The notes beneath the pieces were generated by a model. It saw nothing but the letters and a program-made list of their open reading frames with translations, made no database searches and was not told the origin of the DNA. A stretch of DNA of 64,000 nucleotides from Ornithodoros turicata (taxonomy: Eukaryota > Arthropoda > Arachnida > Ixodida > Argasidae), in contig NC_088204.1 in the NCBI RefSeq assembly GCF_037126465.1, positions 72,849,807-72,913,806 on the forward strand, in the 5' to 3' direction. Below are positions 1 through 12,225 of this stretch, piece by piece (within the stretch, counting starts at the first letter, position 1; each line of letters starts with the position of its first letter). The translations under genes and the position numbers were made by a program.

Positions 1-11
1 CTTCCACTTAC

Positions 12-149
12 CGTTGACTGATGACGATACTGGCATAAAGAAATACGTCAGATATTTGTGAAATAATCACATATGAATTACTGCAGAGAAGGTGCAAAGG
101 AAAGTGTTATAAGAGACTCACCTATCAGACATAGTAGAACGGGAAGCAT
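12..149 (-). CDS. G0: 5' part of a secreted defensin-like gene, cut by the window edge
   Basis: Two coding exons are visible. Exon 1 (122-149, 28 nt) reads MLPVLLCLI and ends in phase 1 at a GTGAGT donor. Exon 2 (12-29) is an 18-nt micro-exon between a CAG acceptor and a GTAAGTGG donor; it adds VSSSVN and stays in phase 1. The intron between them is 92 nt. Together they make a typical signal peptide, MLPVLLCLIVSSSVN, closely matching the leader of G1 (micro-exon VLSAVN). The last exon, which should hold the mature cysteine-rich domain, would lie left of position 1 and is not seen. The call as a cluster member rests on the exon plan and the leader similarity. A non-defensin secreted peptide using the same leader is possible. 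Confidence 0.6.
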
Positions 150-1742
150 CGTCTGTATATGATCTCTTCCGGATGGTACACGTCAAACTATGTTTTTTTG
201 CTACCGGGATCGCCTGTACATTTAGAAGGGCAGTTAAACAACAACAGATGGCTAAGTGCGCACGCTGTAGAGGAGGATAGACGGCGGTTAGGCCCAGTGC
301 GACGTCACGGACGCCCATTAAAAACGCGAGGGCTTTATAGCTTTTGTTCGTGCGTGATTCTCGAAGATACGTTCTTCGACTTGTTGAGCGTTTGAAGCGA
401 AAATATAGCCATTGTAGGTCTGGTTAGTAACAGTAGTGTCGTTCTTGAGGTAATAAAACATATAGGCGTCTTTTGAAAACGTAGGGCCGTGCAACGAGAG
501 AAAGCACGATATTATAGCTGTATATCGGTTCACACCTTCACACTTTCACACGCCGTACCATGCTTTGTCATCTCAGCATAGCTCAACTATTTGTCGGCTA
601 TATCTCACAATCATTCTAATAAAACTGAAGTGCGTCTCTTCTCTGAATCACTTAACGTGTTCCGACACTCCTATATTTGCTCGGTTTTAGACGTTCTGTT
701 GTGTTATGGTTCTTATTTGTGTTACGTACCACCCACAATTTCAATTACAAAGAATTAAAAATCCCCAGTGTTGAGTAGGACAACGAGGGAGAATAAAAAC
801 GACAAAGACCGACATTGAACTGCAAGTGGCAGTTCAGTGCCGGTCCTTGTCGATTTTATTGTCCGTCCTTGTCCTACCTAGCAAGAAGGAGTGGGGGACA
901 GGGGGTTAGTATGCGTCCGGGGCCGACTTCAGGGGGAACTGTGCCGACATTCGTCGTCCTCGGATATTACAGCGTATTGTTTCGTGTTACTGTCTTACCC
1001 ATGGAAGACATCATGAGTGGGATTATGTATACTTACGCTGCCTGAGCTCGGCCACAAGGGAGCTCCGTTCTCTAATGGCGTGCTACAGTGACGCTTCTAC
1101 GTATCGATGTGCATGTATATTGATATGCTCATTACAAATTGAGCAACACTACGAATAAACGAAAATTCATAGTGGCACTGAAAGTTGGACATATTACTGT
1201 AGGGTTCCGCGCTTCCGGCATTTCGGAAAAAAGGCGAGAAACACTAGCCGAATATTTTTCGCGAAATTCGGCATGTTCCGAAAATACCGGTACCTGCATG
1301 GTCGCATATTTGTTCCTTCGGGGAATCACATTCTTAGTTTTTTCTTCACCTCGTTTTCATATGAAATGTGTGGAATACCGCCCTCCTTCCCCTATAAGGC
1401 TTTGGTCAGTGGGTGAATTAAGAGGGTTCAAGTACACGGGGAACCCTTCCTCCACCTCAAGCTGCCCTCCTTCCATAGGACTTCTCCTTTGTGATTACAG
1501 CTGCCGATATTGTGGCTTCCATTTTTGGCACGAACGTTCTAAAATGCCGAAAATATCCGGATTTCTCAAAACATATCAATGCCGAAAAACACTCGCCAAT
1601 TCTTCCGAAGAATAAATGCCGAAAACGGACCATTAGCATCCTCAACGACTACAGAAAAAAAAAAAAAAGAAGAAGAACGTTCACAACGTTCAACGTGTTC
1701 GACGAAGGATAATACATTCACACCGCTTGAATTTGCTGTTCT
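150..1742. other. intergenic, decayed repeats, no gene recognised
   Basis: Short ORFs here are unsupported. The stretch 1190-1640 has many copies of a GCCGAAAA-like motif in both orientations, which suggests a worn transposon split by an insertion. The palindrome at 775-877 and a SINE tail at 880-960 are listed or described elsewhere. Confidence 0.5.
775..877. repeat. near-perfect palindrome of about 100 bp
   Basis: The arms starting GTAGGACAA (775) and ending GTCCTAC (877) pair almost completely around a short centre near 825-833. It abuts a plus-strand stretch (about 880-960) that matches the tail of the tRNA-derived SINEs elsewhere in the window (GGGTTAGTATGCGTCC, then GGCCGACTTCAGGGGGAAC). 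It is probably a hairpin-type transposon end. No coding sense is seen. Confidence 0.6.
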
Positions 1743-1745
1743 CCT

Positions 1746-1751
1746 TTTATT
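1746..1751 (-). promoter_or_regulatory. poly(A) signal of G1
   Basis: AATAAA on the minus strand, about 90 nt past the G1 stop codon. Confidence 0.6.
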
Positions 1752-1842
1752 GTGACAAAATTTACACGTTCCAGTCGCGACAAAGTTCCATTTACACGAC
1801 AAAGTTCCAGTCGGGCAGCGTAGATTTTCACTCGGATTTTCG

Positions 1843-4494
1843 CTAGGAACAAACGCACTTCTGCTTTGACATGTTGCACCAGCCGTGCGTGTGCCTGAAT
1901 CTTCTGCAGACCCAACTGCAGTATTCGTTTGGAAAAGGGGTGTTGCAGGGCCCGAGAACCACATGGTCTCCTGGAGGGAGCGGGAGGTCAGGGGACTTTC
2001 CCCACGGTCTCCTGATGATCGTTATTGGTTCTGGTGGCTCTGGATGGCCAGGGGATGTTCCTTCGGGTACTCTTGGTACCCCCGGTCCATATGAGTGCGG
2101 GTGGTCAGGGAGTGTTCCCACGGGCATCTTTGGTACCCTCGGCCCAGATGAGTACTGGTGGTCAGGGAATGTTCCCACGGGTCTCCCGGGTACTCCCGAC
2201 CAAGTTGGGATTGTATGATGTGGGTACTGTAAGCTGGGAGTCTTGGGGACTCTTCGTCCTTGGTCGTGCGGAACGTAAGGACCGGGTTCCTCGAGCGCCA
2301 GTGATGGATAATAATCGTACGGGTACGCTGCATGTACAGAAAGAAATATATGCAGTGGCGTCGAGTGCCGGTATTCATAGGTAATTACACTGTCGTAATT
2401 ACGTAACCCTGAGAAGAGTTCGAGATGTAGAGTTGCCAGTTTAACAGCTACTTGCTACTGCACCCCTCAAGTGGTCTGCCATTTTTATGGTCAGTTTTCG
2501 AAAATGAAACTGTACTTCCGGTGAACTTCGGACGCAATGAGCATGTCTGCTGAAGTTACTCGTATTGGGGCGGCACATTTAATTGTGAAGAGTTTAGCTT
2601 TGGCGCCACTGTACTTGGTATGAAGATAATTATTCATGTTCTCAACGATAACGATAAGATTATGTGAACTGTTTTTTGCACTAGAACCTGGGAATCAATA
2701 GCGCTACTGTGAAACTTTTGTAGGTTGTACGGTGCGCTGGTACGTTGAGGACATCTTTTGCACGACGTTTCGAATTGCGTGAATTGTGCTAAGGGGCAAG
2801 TTTGTAACAGAGGTTATGTTGATCAATGACCGATGGATGACGTCCGTTTTGCTGTCAGGAACTTGTTGGTCTTAACGCGTGGCAAAGTGAGCGGGAGCAA
2901 AAATATTAATTACTTGGATATTAAGCTGGGTAGCCCTAATTTCGGATCATTATCTTTCCCGGAAACATCTGTATCCCAATATAGCTTCACTGCGATGTAT
3001 TGTAGCTGGAGGAGCACTGCTAATACACCATAGCGATACCTCCTGTTGCGATTGCCCCTCGGGCTAATGACCATAGACCAAGTTACAAGAGCTCTGGACG
3101 TTTTTTTTTTTTCGTTTTCTTTTTTTAAGGAAGACACGATACACCTCCATATGGACAAGGGTGACGATACCCATGTAGAAGCGCGAGCTTTAGAATAATT
3201 TGTGAATAATAAGATAAGAACCGTGTTCGTGGACTCACGAGAGCCACGGTGATGGGGGTTACATTTCTGATTACATTGTAAGCGGGATATTCAAAAGCGT
3301 CAGTAAGAAGTGGCGTTAACGTTGCGACTTGCGTGCTCCGCCTGCGAGCCTCTGCAATACAGGGTGACTGTGTGTATCGTGGAACGCCAAGTTGCCATTG
3401 GAAGTGGCTTAGAGCTGACTCCGCTTAGTCACGTTGGATGATGCTGGATTAATAATAATTCGTGCACGTTGCGACACAACTATGATAATCAGCAACGACC
3501 CAGTGGTCGGTTTCTGGATCTACTTTTGCCCACCTGCAGAGTGCTCTTTAAACACGCGCTGAAATCACAATGCACTGCACACCGCGGAACCCGGTGTGTC
3601 AAACCATGTACCCTGTCACCAAATTGGTGGCGTCCATGGCGGGGTACGAACCCGCAACCTTGGGATGAGAAGGAGCACACGCTACCGCTGTGTCGCCAAG
3701 GCCGGTAATGCTGGATTTAGGTAACGCTGGTAAACGCTGTAAGAGCTCTGAACACTCTTTGGATCGTTGTAAATATAGGTGGCATCATGTACGATGGCTT
3801 AGACACGCCGTCTTCCGCGAGGGACGTTAAATACGGGGTGCCGTGTGATGAGCTTCCATTGCACGTTAAAAGAAACCTCAGGTGGGCAAAAGCAATCCAC
3901 AGACCGACCGCTGTGGCGTCGCTCATGATCTCAGTTGTCTTGCGACATAAACATCCGATTATTCTTATTATGTACGATGGTGACAAGATTCCCCGCCAGA
4001 GCGTCATCTTTGCACAATCCCCACTTTCTTTTCTTTCTTTTTTTTTTCTATTCCGTCGACACTAGTAGGTGATGCAGGTAAGTCGGCCACGGACGCATCA
4101 TCCAATCGTACAGTACCGTCTACGTCTTTCTCCTTCTCTTTTGCTGTTTTGGCGCGAAGAGATTCTACCATCTCACAACGTGCAGAAAAATTCTCGCGTC
4201 TCCACTACGTCCCCACCTTCCCGTCCCCACCTTCCCGTCCCCACCTTCCCGTCCCCACCTTCCCTCCGCCCCAGCACTCCTAAACAGCTGCAGAATTACG
4301 AGGGTTCAAAATATGACTGCGAATTATACTTGTGCATCTACTTACCGTTTACTGCTGATAGAACTAGAAGGAAGAAAGAAGCAACGTGTCCTGCGTGTTT
4401 ACGCTCGAATGGTTCTGCGGTATCTGTACAAGGTTCCAAGAGAAAGTGTCAGCAACTAACCTGTGACACATAGCAGAGCAAGGGATATCTTCAT
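1843..4494 (-). CDS. G1: secreted proline-rich/defensin chimera, 178 aa, three exons
   Basis: Exons: 4461-4494 (34 nt, MKISLALLCVT), 4346-4363 (18-nt micro-exon, VLSAVN), 1843-2327 (485 nt to a TAG stop). Donors are GTTAGT and GTAAGT, acceptors are TAG and CAG, both junctions are phase 1, and the sum is 179 codons. After the signal peptide the mature chain starts near AYPYDYYPSL. A Pro/Gly-rich region follows, with three degenerate 19-20-residue repeats built on VP..P.GT.PDH.YS.GP. The C-terminus is a six-cysteine CS-alpha-beta domain, spacing C-x8-C-x3-C-x9-C-x6-C-x1-C, the same pattern as arthropod defensins, with a basic loop (RRFRHTHGW). No furin site is seen before it. A defensin fold is very likely; antimicrobial activity is inferred from the family. 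Intron 2 is long (2.0 kb). Confidence 0.85.
3590..3705 (-). repeat. tRNA-derived SINE head in G1 intron 2
   Basis: Read on the minus strand, a box-A-like stretch (GGCGACACAGCGGTAGCG) is followed at normal tRNA spacing by a box B (GGTTGCGGGTTCGTACCCC). The rest is not tRNA, and the unit continues into non-tRNA sequence, so it is a SINE and not a tRNA gene. Confidence 0.55.
4209..4263. repeat. 14-bp tandem repeat, about four copies
   Basis: The unit CGTCCCCACCTTCC is repeated almost exactly. It lies in intron 2 of G1, roughly 80 nt downstream of the micro-exon. Confidence 0.8.
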
Positions 4495-6147
4495 GACGCT
4501 AGCTCGAGGGCGACTCCACGTCAGATTGCGCCGCGATGCATACGCGGAAACGGCTGCATTGTGAGAAAGATTGAGAAGGGGAAGCAGGTCACTGATCAGC
4601 ATAATGTTGATAAGGGCTCGGGAAGCTTTCAAAAGCTGTAAACTTTTCAGTACTGTTAGTAATTGTTGCGGTAGTAAGTAAGTAGTGACAGCAGTGTAAC
4701 TGAGGGTAGTCTGCGTATAGAAAGGGAGCGTATAGGTGGCGCCACCGGCTTGCGGTCACGTTGTAGGCGTTCATTAAAATTACAGACGAGCTCACTTTCA
4801 ACAGTTTTGCAATTGTGAAGATTTTGAATGCGAGAAAACCGAAGTTGACCCTGCCATAAATGTAGTAGCCTTCTGAAAGCGAAAATTCCCGGCACCTGAG
4901 CAGCGCCCACTAATAAGCACACGCGAATATGTTCGCGTCCGGTAGCAATGAGGCTTAAGTGGAGTGACGTCACGTTTGGTCACGTGACATGGGAACAGGG
5001 AGGGGGTAAGTGAGGCTCGAGGTGAGCATAGGGCCTTGTATGTGTCACGTTACCTGAGAATGCTGAGAGCTGGTAGGTTTCAGCCCTATACCACCGGCTG
5101 CGCTGTCTTCTATAGGCGGATGTCGCACAGGGCCCTATGCAGCCGGAAGCAAAGACATACTAACCGGTCCCCCGAGCTTCACTTTCCGCACCTTGCTGCT
5201 CACCCCCATCCAGTCTGGACAAGTCCTTTTTAGGACAAGTCCTGGAGCTTGATCTTCAATTTCGGATACTCCCCAGCCAACTCAACATCGTAAATTCAGC
5301 GTAGAAAACATGTTGCATGGTCAACCAAATGAACGCATAACCATTGAGAGCGAACCTTGATTCGATGTAGCAAATGTCAACGTTTCAAAACGCGTCATAT
5401 TCTCAACGACTAATCAACGCACATTCAACGTAATCGAAACGCGGCTCGTACGTTAATACAACGTGTACGAATGTTGAAAAAGCTCAAACACAACATATAA
5501 GGCACACGTTTTCAGTAGAAATCATCATTTTTCTTCGAGTTTTTTTTCTTTTTCTTCTCTCTCTCTTCCACCACAACACGCATTTTCTTCTGCTTCAGTG
5601 CTTTTTTGTTTGTGTCCCGGACTTCCCATAACGAACTTGCAGGAAAACGTGTGCAGAAACAACGTTGTTATTTTCATGTCTGCGGTTCCGTTAAATTCCA
5701 GCATAATTACCGATGCGGTCATAACGTGCGCCATTCCACTGCCGGCATGTATGAGTGTTGAATCTGCGTGGTATCCTGGTACTACAACTCCGATGTTGAA
5801 TTTTTCATGTACGATCTGGGTTTCACATACGCACTATAAGGATACTCAACGTGGATTTTTCATTCTATTAACTATCTGTGTTGACTGGGTCAGTCGACTA
5901 GAACTCAGTGGCGTCACTAGTTTGTGAGAGGGGTGCGATCCACACTGGGTGACGTGACGGGAGCGGGTGACGCGCCACACCAGTGCCGCCGCTTCATTTC
6001 TTTCTGTGCACCCCATGACACCAAAAACGTCACCTTTGGATGTGATACTTCCCAGCGTGCAGTATGATTTTATTACTTACCGCGTAGAGAGGCACGAACA
6101 GAGATCCATTATTGGAGGGCGGGGGCGGCCCAAAGAACTCCTGTACA

Positions 6148-6490
6148 CTATAAAAAGAGGACTTAACAGCACGGCAAGCTGTGCACTAACCATTGCCGCG
6201 ATTGATAGGGCTGTAGCTTCTGATTCGATGAGAGAGCGGCGTGCACCTTTTTGTATCAATTTGCACATTTCCCCAGGGCGTCAGTCGTGACGTTGCCCAC
6301 ATACGTGAGGCCGACAACGGCAAGCCCTTTCACCATCACCACCACCACCAACCGTATCAATTTGAGTACGTGGCAATTGACGCAAAAAGGTGTACGCCTC
6401 CTGCTCCATTCGAATCAGAAGCGAGAACGAAATCAATCGTCGCAATGGTTGGCGCACAGCGTACTATGCGTTGACGTTAAGTTTTTCTGA
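6148..6490. repeat. CACTA-type MITE, copy A
   Basis: The left end CACTATAAAAAGAGGACTT is inverted relative to the right end near AACGTTAAGTTTTTC. The arms share GTTGGCGCA/CAGC-type sequence in inverse order. It corresponds to the better-kept copy at 11,619-11,864. A polyhistidine-like CAC run inside is simple repeat. Confidence 0.5.
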
Positions 6491-6818
6491 CACCACCGAT
6501 AGGGCGCCATATGTCGTTCCAATCCCCCCTCTCCTTTTTTCTGAAACACACATTGTGCTATTTTGCAAATGTAGTGTCGGAGGTTATGGTAAAACGTCGT
6601 ATCATCGTGATCATGTATTTCTCTCTCTCTCTCTCTATGGTAAAACCGAAGTCTGAGAAATTTAGTTGCCATTCGTAGGTATTTCTTGGTTCATATAGAA
6701 CGAAGGGTGATATTTGCAACCAAGCCAACTCTCAGATGGAGTGTCAACTTTATCATTGGCTACACGTCTGCTATACGGCAAGCAAAGAAAACTTCGTAGT
6801 ACCAGCGTAGCCCAGGTA

Positions 6819-6824
6819 TTTATT
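6819..6824 (-). promoter_or_regulatory. poly(A) signal of G2 overlapping its stop codon
   Basis: The minus strand reads TTAATAAATA. The TAA stop (6823-6825) and AATAAA share bases, so the 3' UTR may be very short. G3 has the same arrangement. Confidence 0.5.
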
Positions 6825-8286
6825 AATTTCTCAAACACTCGCACATGTGCGTACGCAAGTTGCAGTATCCGCGTAGTTGAAAGGCGCTTCTGCAAAATGC
6901 GTCGCAAGGACCGTGTGGATTCCCAGGAATAGCCGTGCAGCCCCACCAACCATGACCCCGGGTCGGGTCACCGAATGGCCCTCCGGGTACTCTGGGTACT
7001 CTGGGTTCACGTGGATACGGATATGGGCTTCTGGGTTCCCGTGGGTATGGAATGCCACGGTCATATCCCCCAGGCTGCGTCGGTGCTCTTGGTTCTTGGC
7101 CTGGGAACCGAGGGCCACCGACGGGTGGTGCTCTGGGTCGCTTGGGAGCTCTCGGTCCAGATGGGTACCGGAAGTCTTCGTATGATCCTTCGGGACTCTT
7201 TGGTACGTCCGGCTCACCTGGGCGCGGGTAGCCGCCATGCCAAGGTTTTCCGGGGTATCCAGCTACGAGTAGTCTGCAGGTAAGCTCATGGCAATTGTAT
7301 GACCCCACACGAGACTTTGAACTCGTGAGTCCGTGAATCCACAAGTGCAAGTGATGGATGTGTGTTGTACCTACACTCTAAAACAAAGCTTCACAGCATA
7401 GCACACGCCTTGACAACCATGGTCCCGAATGATATCGTTCGCTTCCTAGATAGGATGCAAACGGGCGTACGCCATTTTTATTTTTTTATTTTTTTGCAGT
7501 TTATGTACTGCATAATGCCAGAACAAAGCCTTACGCATCCCGTTTTCATCAAGTCAGGGGAAACAACGATATCACTTGGGATTATGTTTGGCTAGGAGCT
7601 AGCTATGTGGTGAAGTTCATTTTTTGGTTCACCTTGAATCCTTCAACTTTCTTCTTCCCCCCGTTTTTTTTTCTTTTTTCTTTTGCTATAGTCGTGACGA
7701 TGCCGACTTGTGTGCGGCAAACAACGGCAAGCAATTTTGGAATCACCTGCCCCGCCCCTTTGTATGCGCTATAGGTGGTTACATTTTCAACACTGTAATT
7801 GTTTCGCTATTATAAAAGTATTGACAACGAGCAGTTCATTCTTCATTATTCCCATCAGCTAAGGACTAGCTTGATTTCGTCTGATGGCGAAGGACACGTA
7901 GACTGCACACGTGGCACTAAGCCCTTTGAGTTCTGTCTCCTCCATGACAGTTTACTGATTCTTTCTGCAGTGTCAGCCGAGATTGACCGATGTCCATAGT
8001 ATCAAATCACCTGATCCACGTTAAATCAGCGCATATTCGTGAAGATGGCACAATCGTCAACAGCACCAGTGCAGTGACCCCACATGTAGTGACAAAATTG
8101 TAGCGATATAACTCACCGGTCACACTCGCAAGGACTGAAAATAGAAATAGAGACAGAGGAAATCCCATCATCATGTAATTTCATTCTGATCTCGTCATGA
8201 GAAAGAAGGTACGAACACACACTGCAAAGGATATTTTTTGAAGACCTACCGGTCATACAAATCACGATCGCTGCTTCCTTCAGCAT
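6823..8286 (-). CDS. G2: secreted proline-rich/defensin chimera, 164 aa, three exons
   Basis: Exons: 8250-8286 (37 nt, MLKEAAIVICMT), 8117-8134 (18-nt micro-exon, VLASVT), 6823-7262 (440 nt to TAA). Donors GTAGGT and GTGAGT, acceptors CAG and TAG, all phase 1, 165 codons in total. Introns are 115 and 854 nt. The mature protein begins near AGYPGKPWHGGY and runs through about 100 residues rich in Pro, Arg, Gly and Tyr with PR.P motifs (for example PRAPKRPRAPP and YPYPREPRVP), like proline-rich antimicrobial peptides. A six-cysteine domain follows: C-x10-C-x3-C-x9-C-x6-C-x1-C, ending in CLRN. A longer open frame reaches position 7350, but it runs through the splice acceptor into the intron, and I prefer the spliced start because of the leader and promoter. 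It is the sister gene of G3. Function is inferred: secreted immune effector. Confidence 0.87.
7374..7627. repeat. CACTA-type MITE in G2 intron 2
   Basis: The left end CACTCTAAAACAAAGCTTCAC and the right end GTGGTGAAGTTCATTTTTTGG are inverted versions of each other. Both arms contain the GCACGC/TAGGAGC and ATCCCGAATGA-type blocks seen in the 35.5- and 36.6-kb elements. An internally deleted version sits at about 12,825-12,990 in copy B. Confidence 0.6.
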
Positions 8287-8339
8287 GATGCTCGATGAGA
8301 TGGGGTAGTCACTCTCCAGTTACGGCAGACTTCTGTCGC

Positions 8340-8347
8340 TTTATATA
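8340..8347 (-). promoter_or_regulatory. TATA box of G2
   Basis: The minus strand reads CTATATAAAG, 54 nt upstream of the ATG. G3 has the same box at the same distance. Confidence 0.75.
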
Positions 8348-8744
8348 GGTAACGCAGGAAGACTCTCCAATTGGCTGTCTTCTACGTCGTAAAAATTACC
8401 CAGGCTCAAGACTCTTGAAGATCACGACGTTGCTAGGCGTTGTGACGTGTACAAACCCCATTCCTCGATCTATACTTGTGCATTCTAATTGCCCCTGTGT
8501 GAATAGACGGTCGTGTGTGTCTTAAGCAAGACACATTGTAGTACAATAACGTCTTTGGAAATGAGAAACCATTCATGTCAGCTGTTGCATCTTTCCGAGG
8601 TGTGATGGTGATGTTGAGTTGTGGTGTTGGTGGTGGTGAGGTGCAATGAGGCTTTCTGAACAGCTTCAGCACATAAAACAGAACAAGAATAGTTGCATTA
8701 ATGAGTGCCCACATGTCGTACTTTCAAAACTTTCTTTACTTTCG

Positions 8745-8835
8745 TATTAGCGCCGCGAACCAACTGTGGCTATGCGTCCGGGGCCGACTTCAGGGGATAC
8801 TGTGCCGACATCCGTCTGGAAAGTCTACTTTCAAA
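8745..8835 (+). repeat. SINE tail remnant
   Basis: The block CCAACTGTGGCTATGCGTCC followed by GGCCGACTTCAGGGG matches the 3' part of the SINE at 22.92-23.2 kb. A matching remnant lies at 13,970-14,105 in duplication copy B. Confidence 0.6.
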
Positions 8836-11618
8836 ACGTGGGAGCATGTATGGGTTCATTCATTGAAAGCTAAAGTGTTCTGGAGGAAATACGGTTTCTA
8901 TTATACGGCTAATACCGAAATACGGGTTCTGTTACGACTACCCTTGGAACCTAACATCTCATCAGTCTGATTTCGCAAGCTTTGTTTGATGCATTTTCAT
9001 TTCTCCAAACTTGCAGCAGTGATGTAGTTCATGCATCCCGTATATACCGTTACATATACCGTACGTACACTCGCAATCAAAGCGATTTTTAGCACCGAAA
9101 AGTGTCACCATTTAGTGAGCACGGTTATTGCGCCCCGGACACCATGGTCACTCTATACAGTGTCGCTCGGCTATGGGTGACGTGCCCATCATGCATGCGT
9201 CGCTCCGAATTGCACAAAGACTTCTACTTTCTCCGTTGTGGCAAGTGTTGTGGGTAAGGCTAAGTGACACAGCTATTGTTTCATGCTCTCCCAGCGTTTT
9301 AGGTCTGAGGTCACGTGAGATCACTCGTACAACGCCACCATCCGTACCGTAACTGTTGTGGTGCTACAGTTCCCCCCACTCGAGATGCCCATAGAATTGC
9401 CGGTGCCACCTGGCTTATTAACCATCCGGGTTAATTTTTACGATGTCATAGTGTGCACAGGGCGTTTGCTCTAACGTGTCCGGAAATTATATTTAAGGCT
9501 AGCGATAAAAGAAAAGCAAGTCTTACTTTTCTGGTACTTGAGTAGGAAACATGTACTGCTTCACTAGTAGCACCTGTTTCTTAGTCAAGCAGGTAGCTGA
9601 AAAGTAGCGCTCGTTTATCTTTTATCGCTCGCTTTAAATAATATTTCTGGACACGCTAGAGCAAATGCCATGTATACTACTATTTCAGCACCCGCGTTCG
9701 GCAGCGTGCCATATAGTGCAAACACTCTGCATATTACATGTCGCATTTGTGTTGCCGCATGTGCGTCATGACACATAACGAGCATGGTAATTAGAGACAT
9801 CATATAGTGCATCATTGTACGTCAGCACATACGCCCGTGCAAAGAGAGAGAGAGAGATTTGGGAGGCCCCGCTGATTGGTAAAGGTAGTGACACGTGTGC
9901 TGGCACAGAGTATCACACTATCGAAGAGGGAAAGGGAATTCCTGCTGGAGAAATGAAGATGGTTTTACAGTTCATTAAAATGTTGAAAGTGTATAGTGCT
10001 GTATGCTGTGTGTCGTCTGTGTTTGTCTCTTTTAGCGCTGTTATAGTCAAAGGGGGGGGGGGGGCAAGCGACGCATGAATAGGGGACAAGTTGCAGCTGC
10101 CATAGGGTGTACATGTGTCATGTTACCTAAGAATGGTGAGAGCTGGTGGGTTTCAGCCCCATACCACCGGCTGCGCTGTCTTCTACAGGCGGATGTCGCC
10201 CAGGTCCCTATGGAGCCGGAAACAAAGACATACTAACCTGTACCCCGAGCTTCACTTTCCACAACGTTGCTACTATCCCACATCCAGTCTGCTGACGTCA
10301 CTTGCCAAGGCCACAATTGTTTCGCGACGCTAGCATAGAGTAAATAAACTGTACTCTGTTGATTACGACACCTCCTCACATTCAAATTCCTCCCTCGGTG
10401 TGTCGAACTCGCTGTCACTCCCAGGAGTTCAGCTAATCTTCATCGTTGAGCTACTACGTTGATCGATTTTAGGAAAGAGGGGCGCCATACCGTATATTGC
10501 CCCGTACAGTGTACGCACGGAAAAGGTTCTGGACAGATCTTCAACTTGTGCACAGTGGGCAGACGTCAAATTCCAGCCTCGATGTGTCAAACTATAGCCG
10601 TCAGTCACGTTAACCTTTCAACCTAATCTTCCTCGCCCTAGCGCTCCTTCATTAGCAGACCTAGACCATATCGATTCACGGGTGCTGTACGCCGGAAAGT
10701 ATTTTGTACAAGTCCTGGAGGTACATCCGCAGCTTGGGATATTTCCAGTCAGCTCAGCATCGTAAATTCAGCGTAGAAAACATGTCGCAGGTGAAACAAA
10801 ATGAACCCATGATCAATGATGAGAGCGAACCTTGATTCGACGTAGCGAATGTCGCAGCGAAAACGCGCTATATTGGCAACGACTAATCAACGTTATCGAA
10901 ATGCAGCTCATACGTTAATACAACGTATACGAATGTTGAAAAAGTTGAAAAGCAACATATAAGGCAAACGTTTTCAGTAGAAATCAGCATTTTTCGTCGT
11001 GTCTTTTTTTTTTTAACCTACTCTTGCACCACCACGCGCCATTTTCTTCTGCTTCAGTGTCATTTGTGTGTCTGTGTGTGTGTGTGTGTGTCCCGGACTT
11101 CCCATAACGAATTTCCGTGAAATCATGCAGGAAACCGTGTACAGAAACAACGTTATTAGTTCCGCGGTTGCGGTTCTCGTTAAATTCCAGCATAACTAGC
11201 GACGCGGTCATAACGTGCGCCATTCCACTGCCTGCAGGAATCTATATGATATTGCATCTGCGTTGTATCATTGTATTACAAAAGTTGAAGTTTTCATCTA
11301 CGATCTGTGTTTCACATATACGCACTACGATACTCAACTTGGATTTTTCATTCTGTTAATCATCTGAGTTGACTGGGTCGGTTGATTACAGCTCAGTGGC
11401 GTCACCTGGTGGTGAGAGGGGGTGCTTTTCCGCAGTGGGTGATGCTCCACGCCGGTGCCGCCGCTTCCGTTCTTTCTCTACGCCCCATGACACCAAAGAC
11501 GTCATCCTTTGGATGCGATACTTTCCAGCGTCTCGTATGTTTTTATTACTTGCCGCGTAGAGAGCTACGAATAGGGATCAATTATTGGAAGGCGGTGGTG
11601 GCCCAAAGAACTCCTGTA

Positions 11619-11864
11619 CACTCTAAAAAGAGAACTTAACAGCATGGCAAGCTGTGCACCAACCGTTGCCGCAATTGATAATGCTGTCTCTTCTGATTCG
11701 ATGAGAGAGGGGCGTGCACCTTTTTGTGTCAATTTCAATACGTGGCAATTGACGCAAAAAGGCGTACGCCTCCTTCTCTGTTCGAATAAGAAGCGATAAC
11801 GAAATCAATCGTCACAATGGTTGGCGCAATGCATAATACGCGGTGAAGTTTTTTTTTTAGAGTG
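11619..11864. repeat. CACTA-type MITE, copy B
   Basis: The ends CACTCTAAAAAGAGAACTT and (right, inverted) CACTCTAAAAAAAAAACTTC are inverted repeats. The arms continue with related GCA/GTTGGCGCA sequence. The length is 246 bp and there is no coding sense. Confidence 0.6.
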
Positions 11865-12219
11865 TGCTGTCTGACATCACCGACAGGGCGCCACTTGTCG
11901 TCCCCCCCCCCCCCATTTTGCGAAACACACATTTTGCTATTTTGCAAATGCAGTATCGGAGGTTTCGGTAAAATCTAAGTAGGAGAAATTGAGTTGGAGT
12001 TGGACGGACGAAAAAGGAGAAATTGAGTTGCCATTCGTAGGTATTTGTTTGTTCACCCCAGGCCATAGTCATGATTTAGTTGTTGTTGTTGTTGTTTGTT
12101 CATGTAGAATGCAGGGGATATTTGCAACTCTCAGAGGGATGGCCAACTCCCACTCGTTGGCTACCCGTCGGCTATATGGCAAACAAAGAAAACTTCGTAG
12201 TAGCAATGTAACCCAGATA

Positions 12220-12225
12220 TTTATT
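12220..12225 (-). promoter_or_regulatory. poly(A) signal of G3 overlapping its stop codon
   Basis: The minus strand reads TCTTAATAAATATC. The TAA stop at 12,224-12,226 shares bases with AATAAA, as in G2. Confidence 0.5.

Larger units (their letters stand above)
5030..9800. repeat. segmental duplication, copy A (carries G2)
   Basis: Long collinear similarity to about 10,105-16,060. Shared landmarks include the TACCACCGGCTGCGCTGTC block (5086 / 10,162), CATCGTAAATTCAGCG (5287 / 10,759), the defensin-like gene, the SINE tail (about 8750 / 13,970) and the GTGTCGCTCGGCTATGGG block (about 9160 / 14,890). Copy B has an extra block at about 10,310-10,690 and extra transposons, so the copies are unequal in length. 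Edges are approximate. Confidence 0.75.

Noticed and set aside
1139..1615. 158-residue plus-strand ORF
   Set aside because: The composition is unlike coding sequence, and it crosses repeated GCCGAAAA motifs of a worn transposon.
6330..6355. Run encoding several histidines
   Set aside because: It is a CAC/CAT simple repeat inside a MITE, not a tag or metal-binding protein.
6831..7238. 135-residue minus-strand frame parallel to G2, with a matching 172-residue frame at 12,172-12,690 in G3
   Set aside because: They look conserved with each other only because the underlying DNA is duplicated. They are out of frame with the spliced, signal-bearing products and lack cysteine order.
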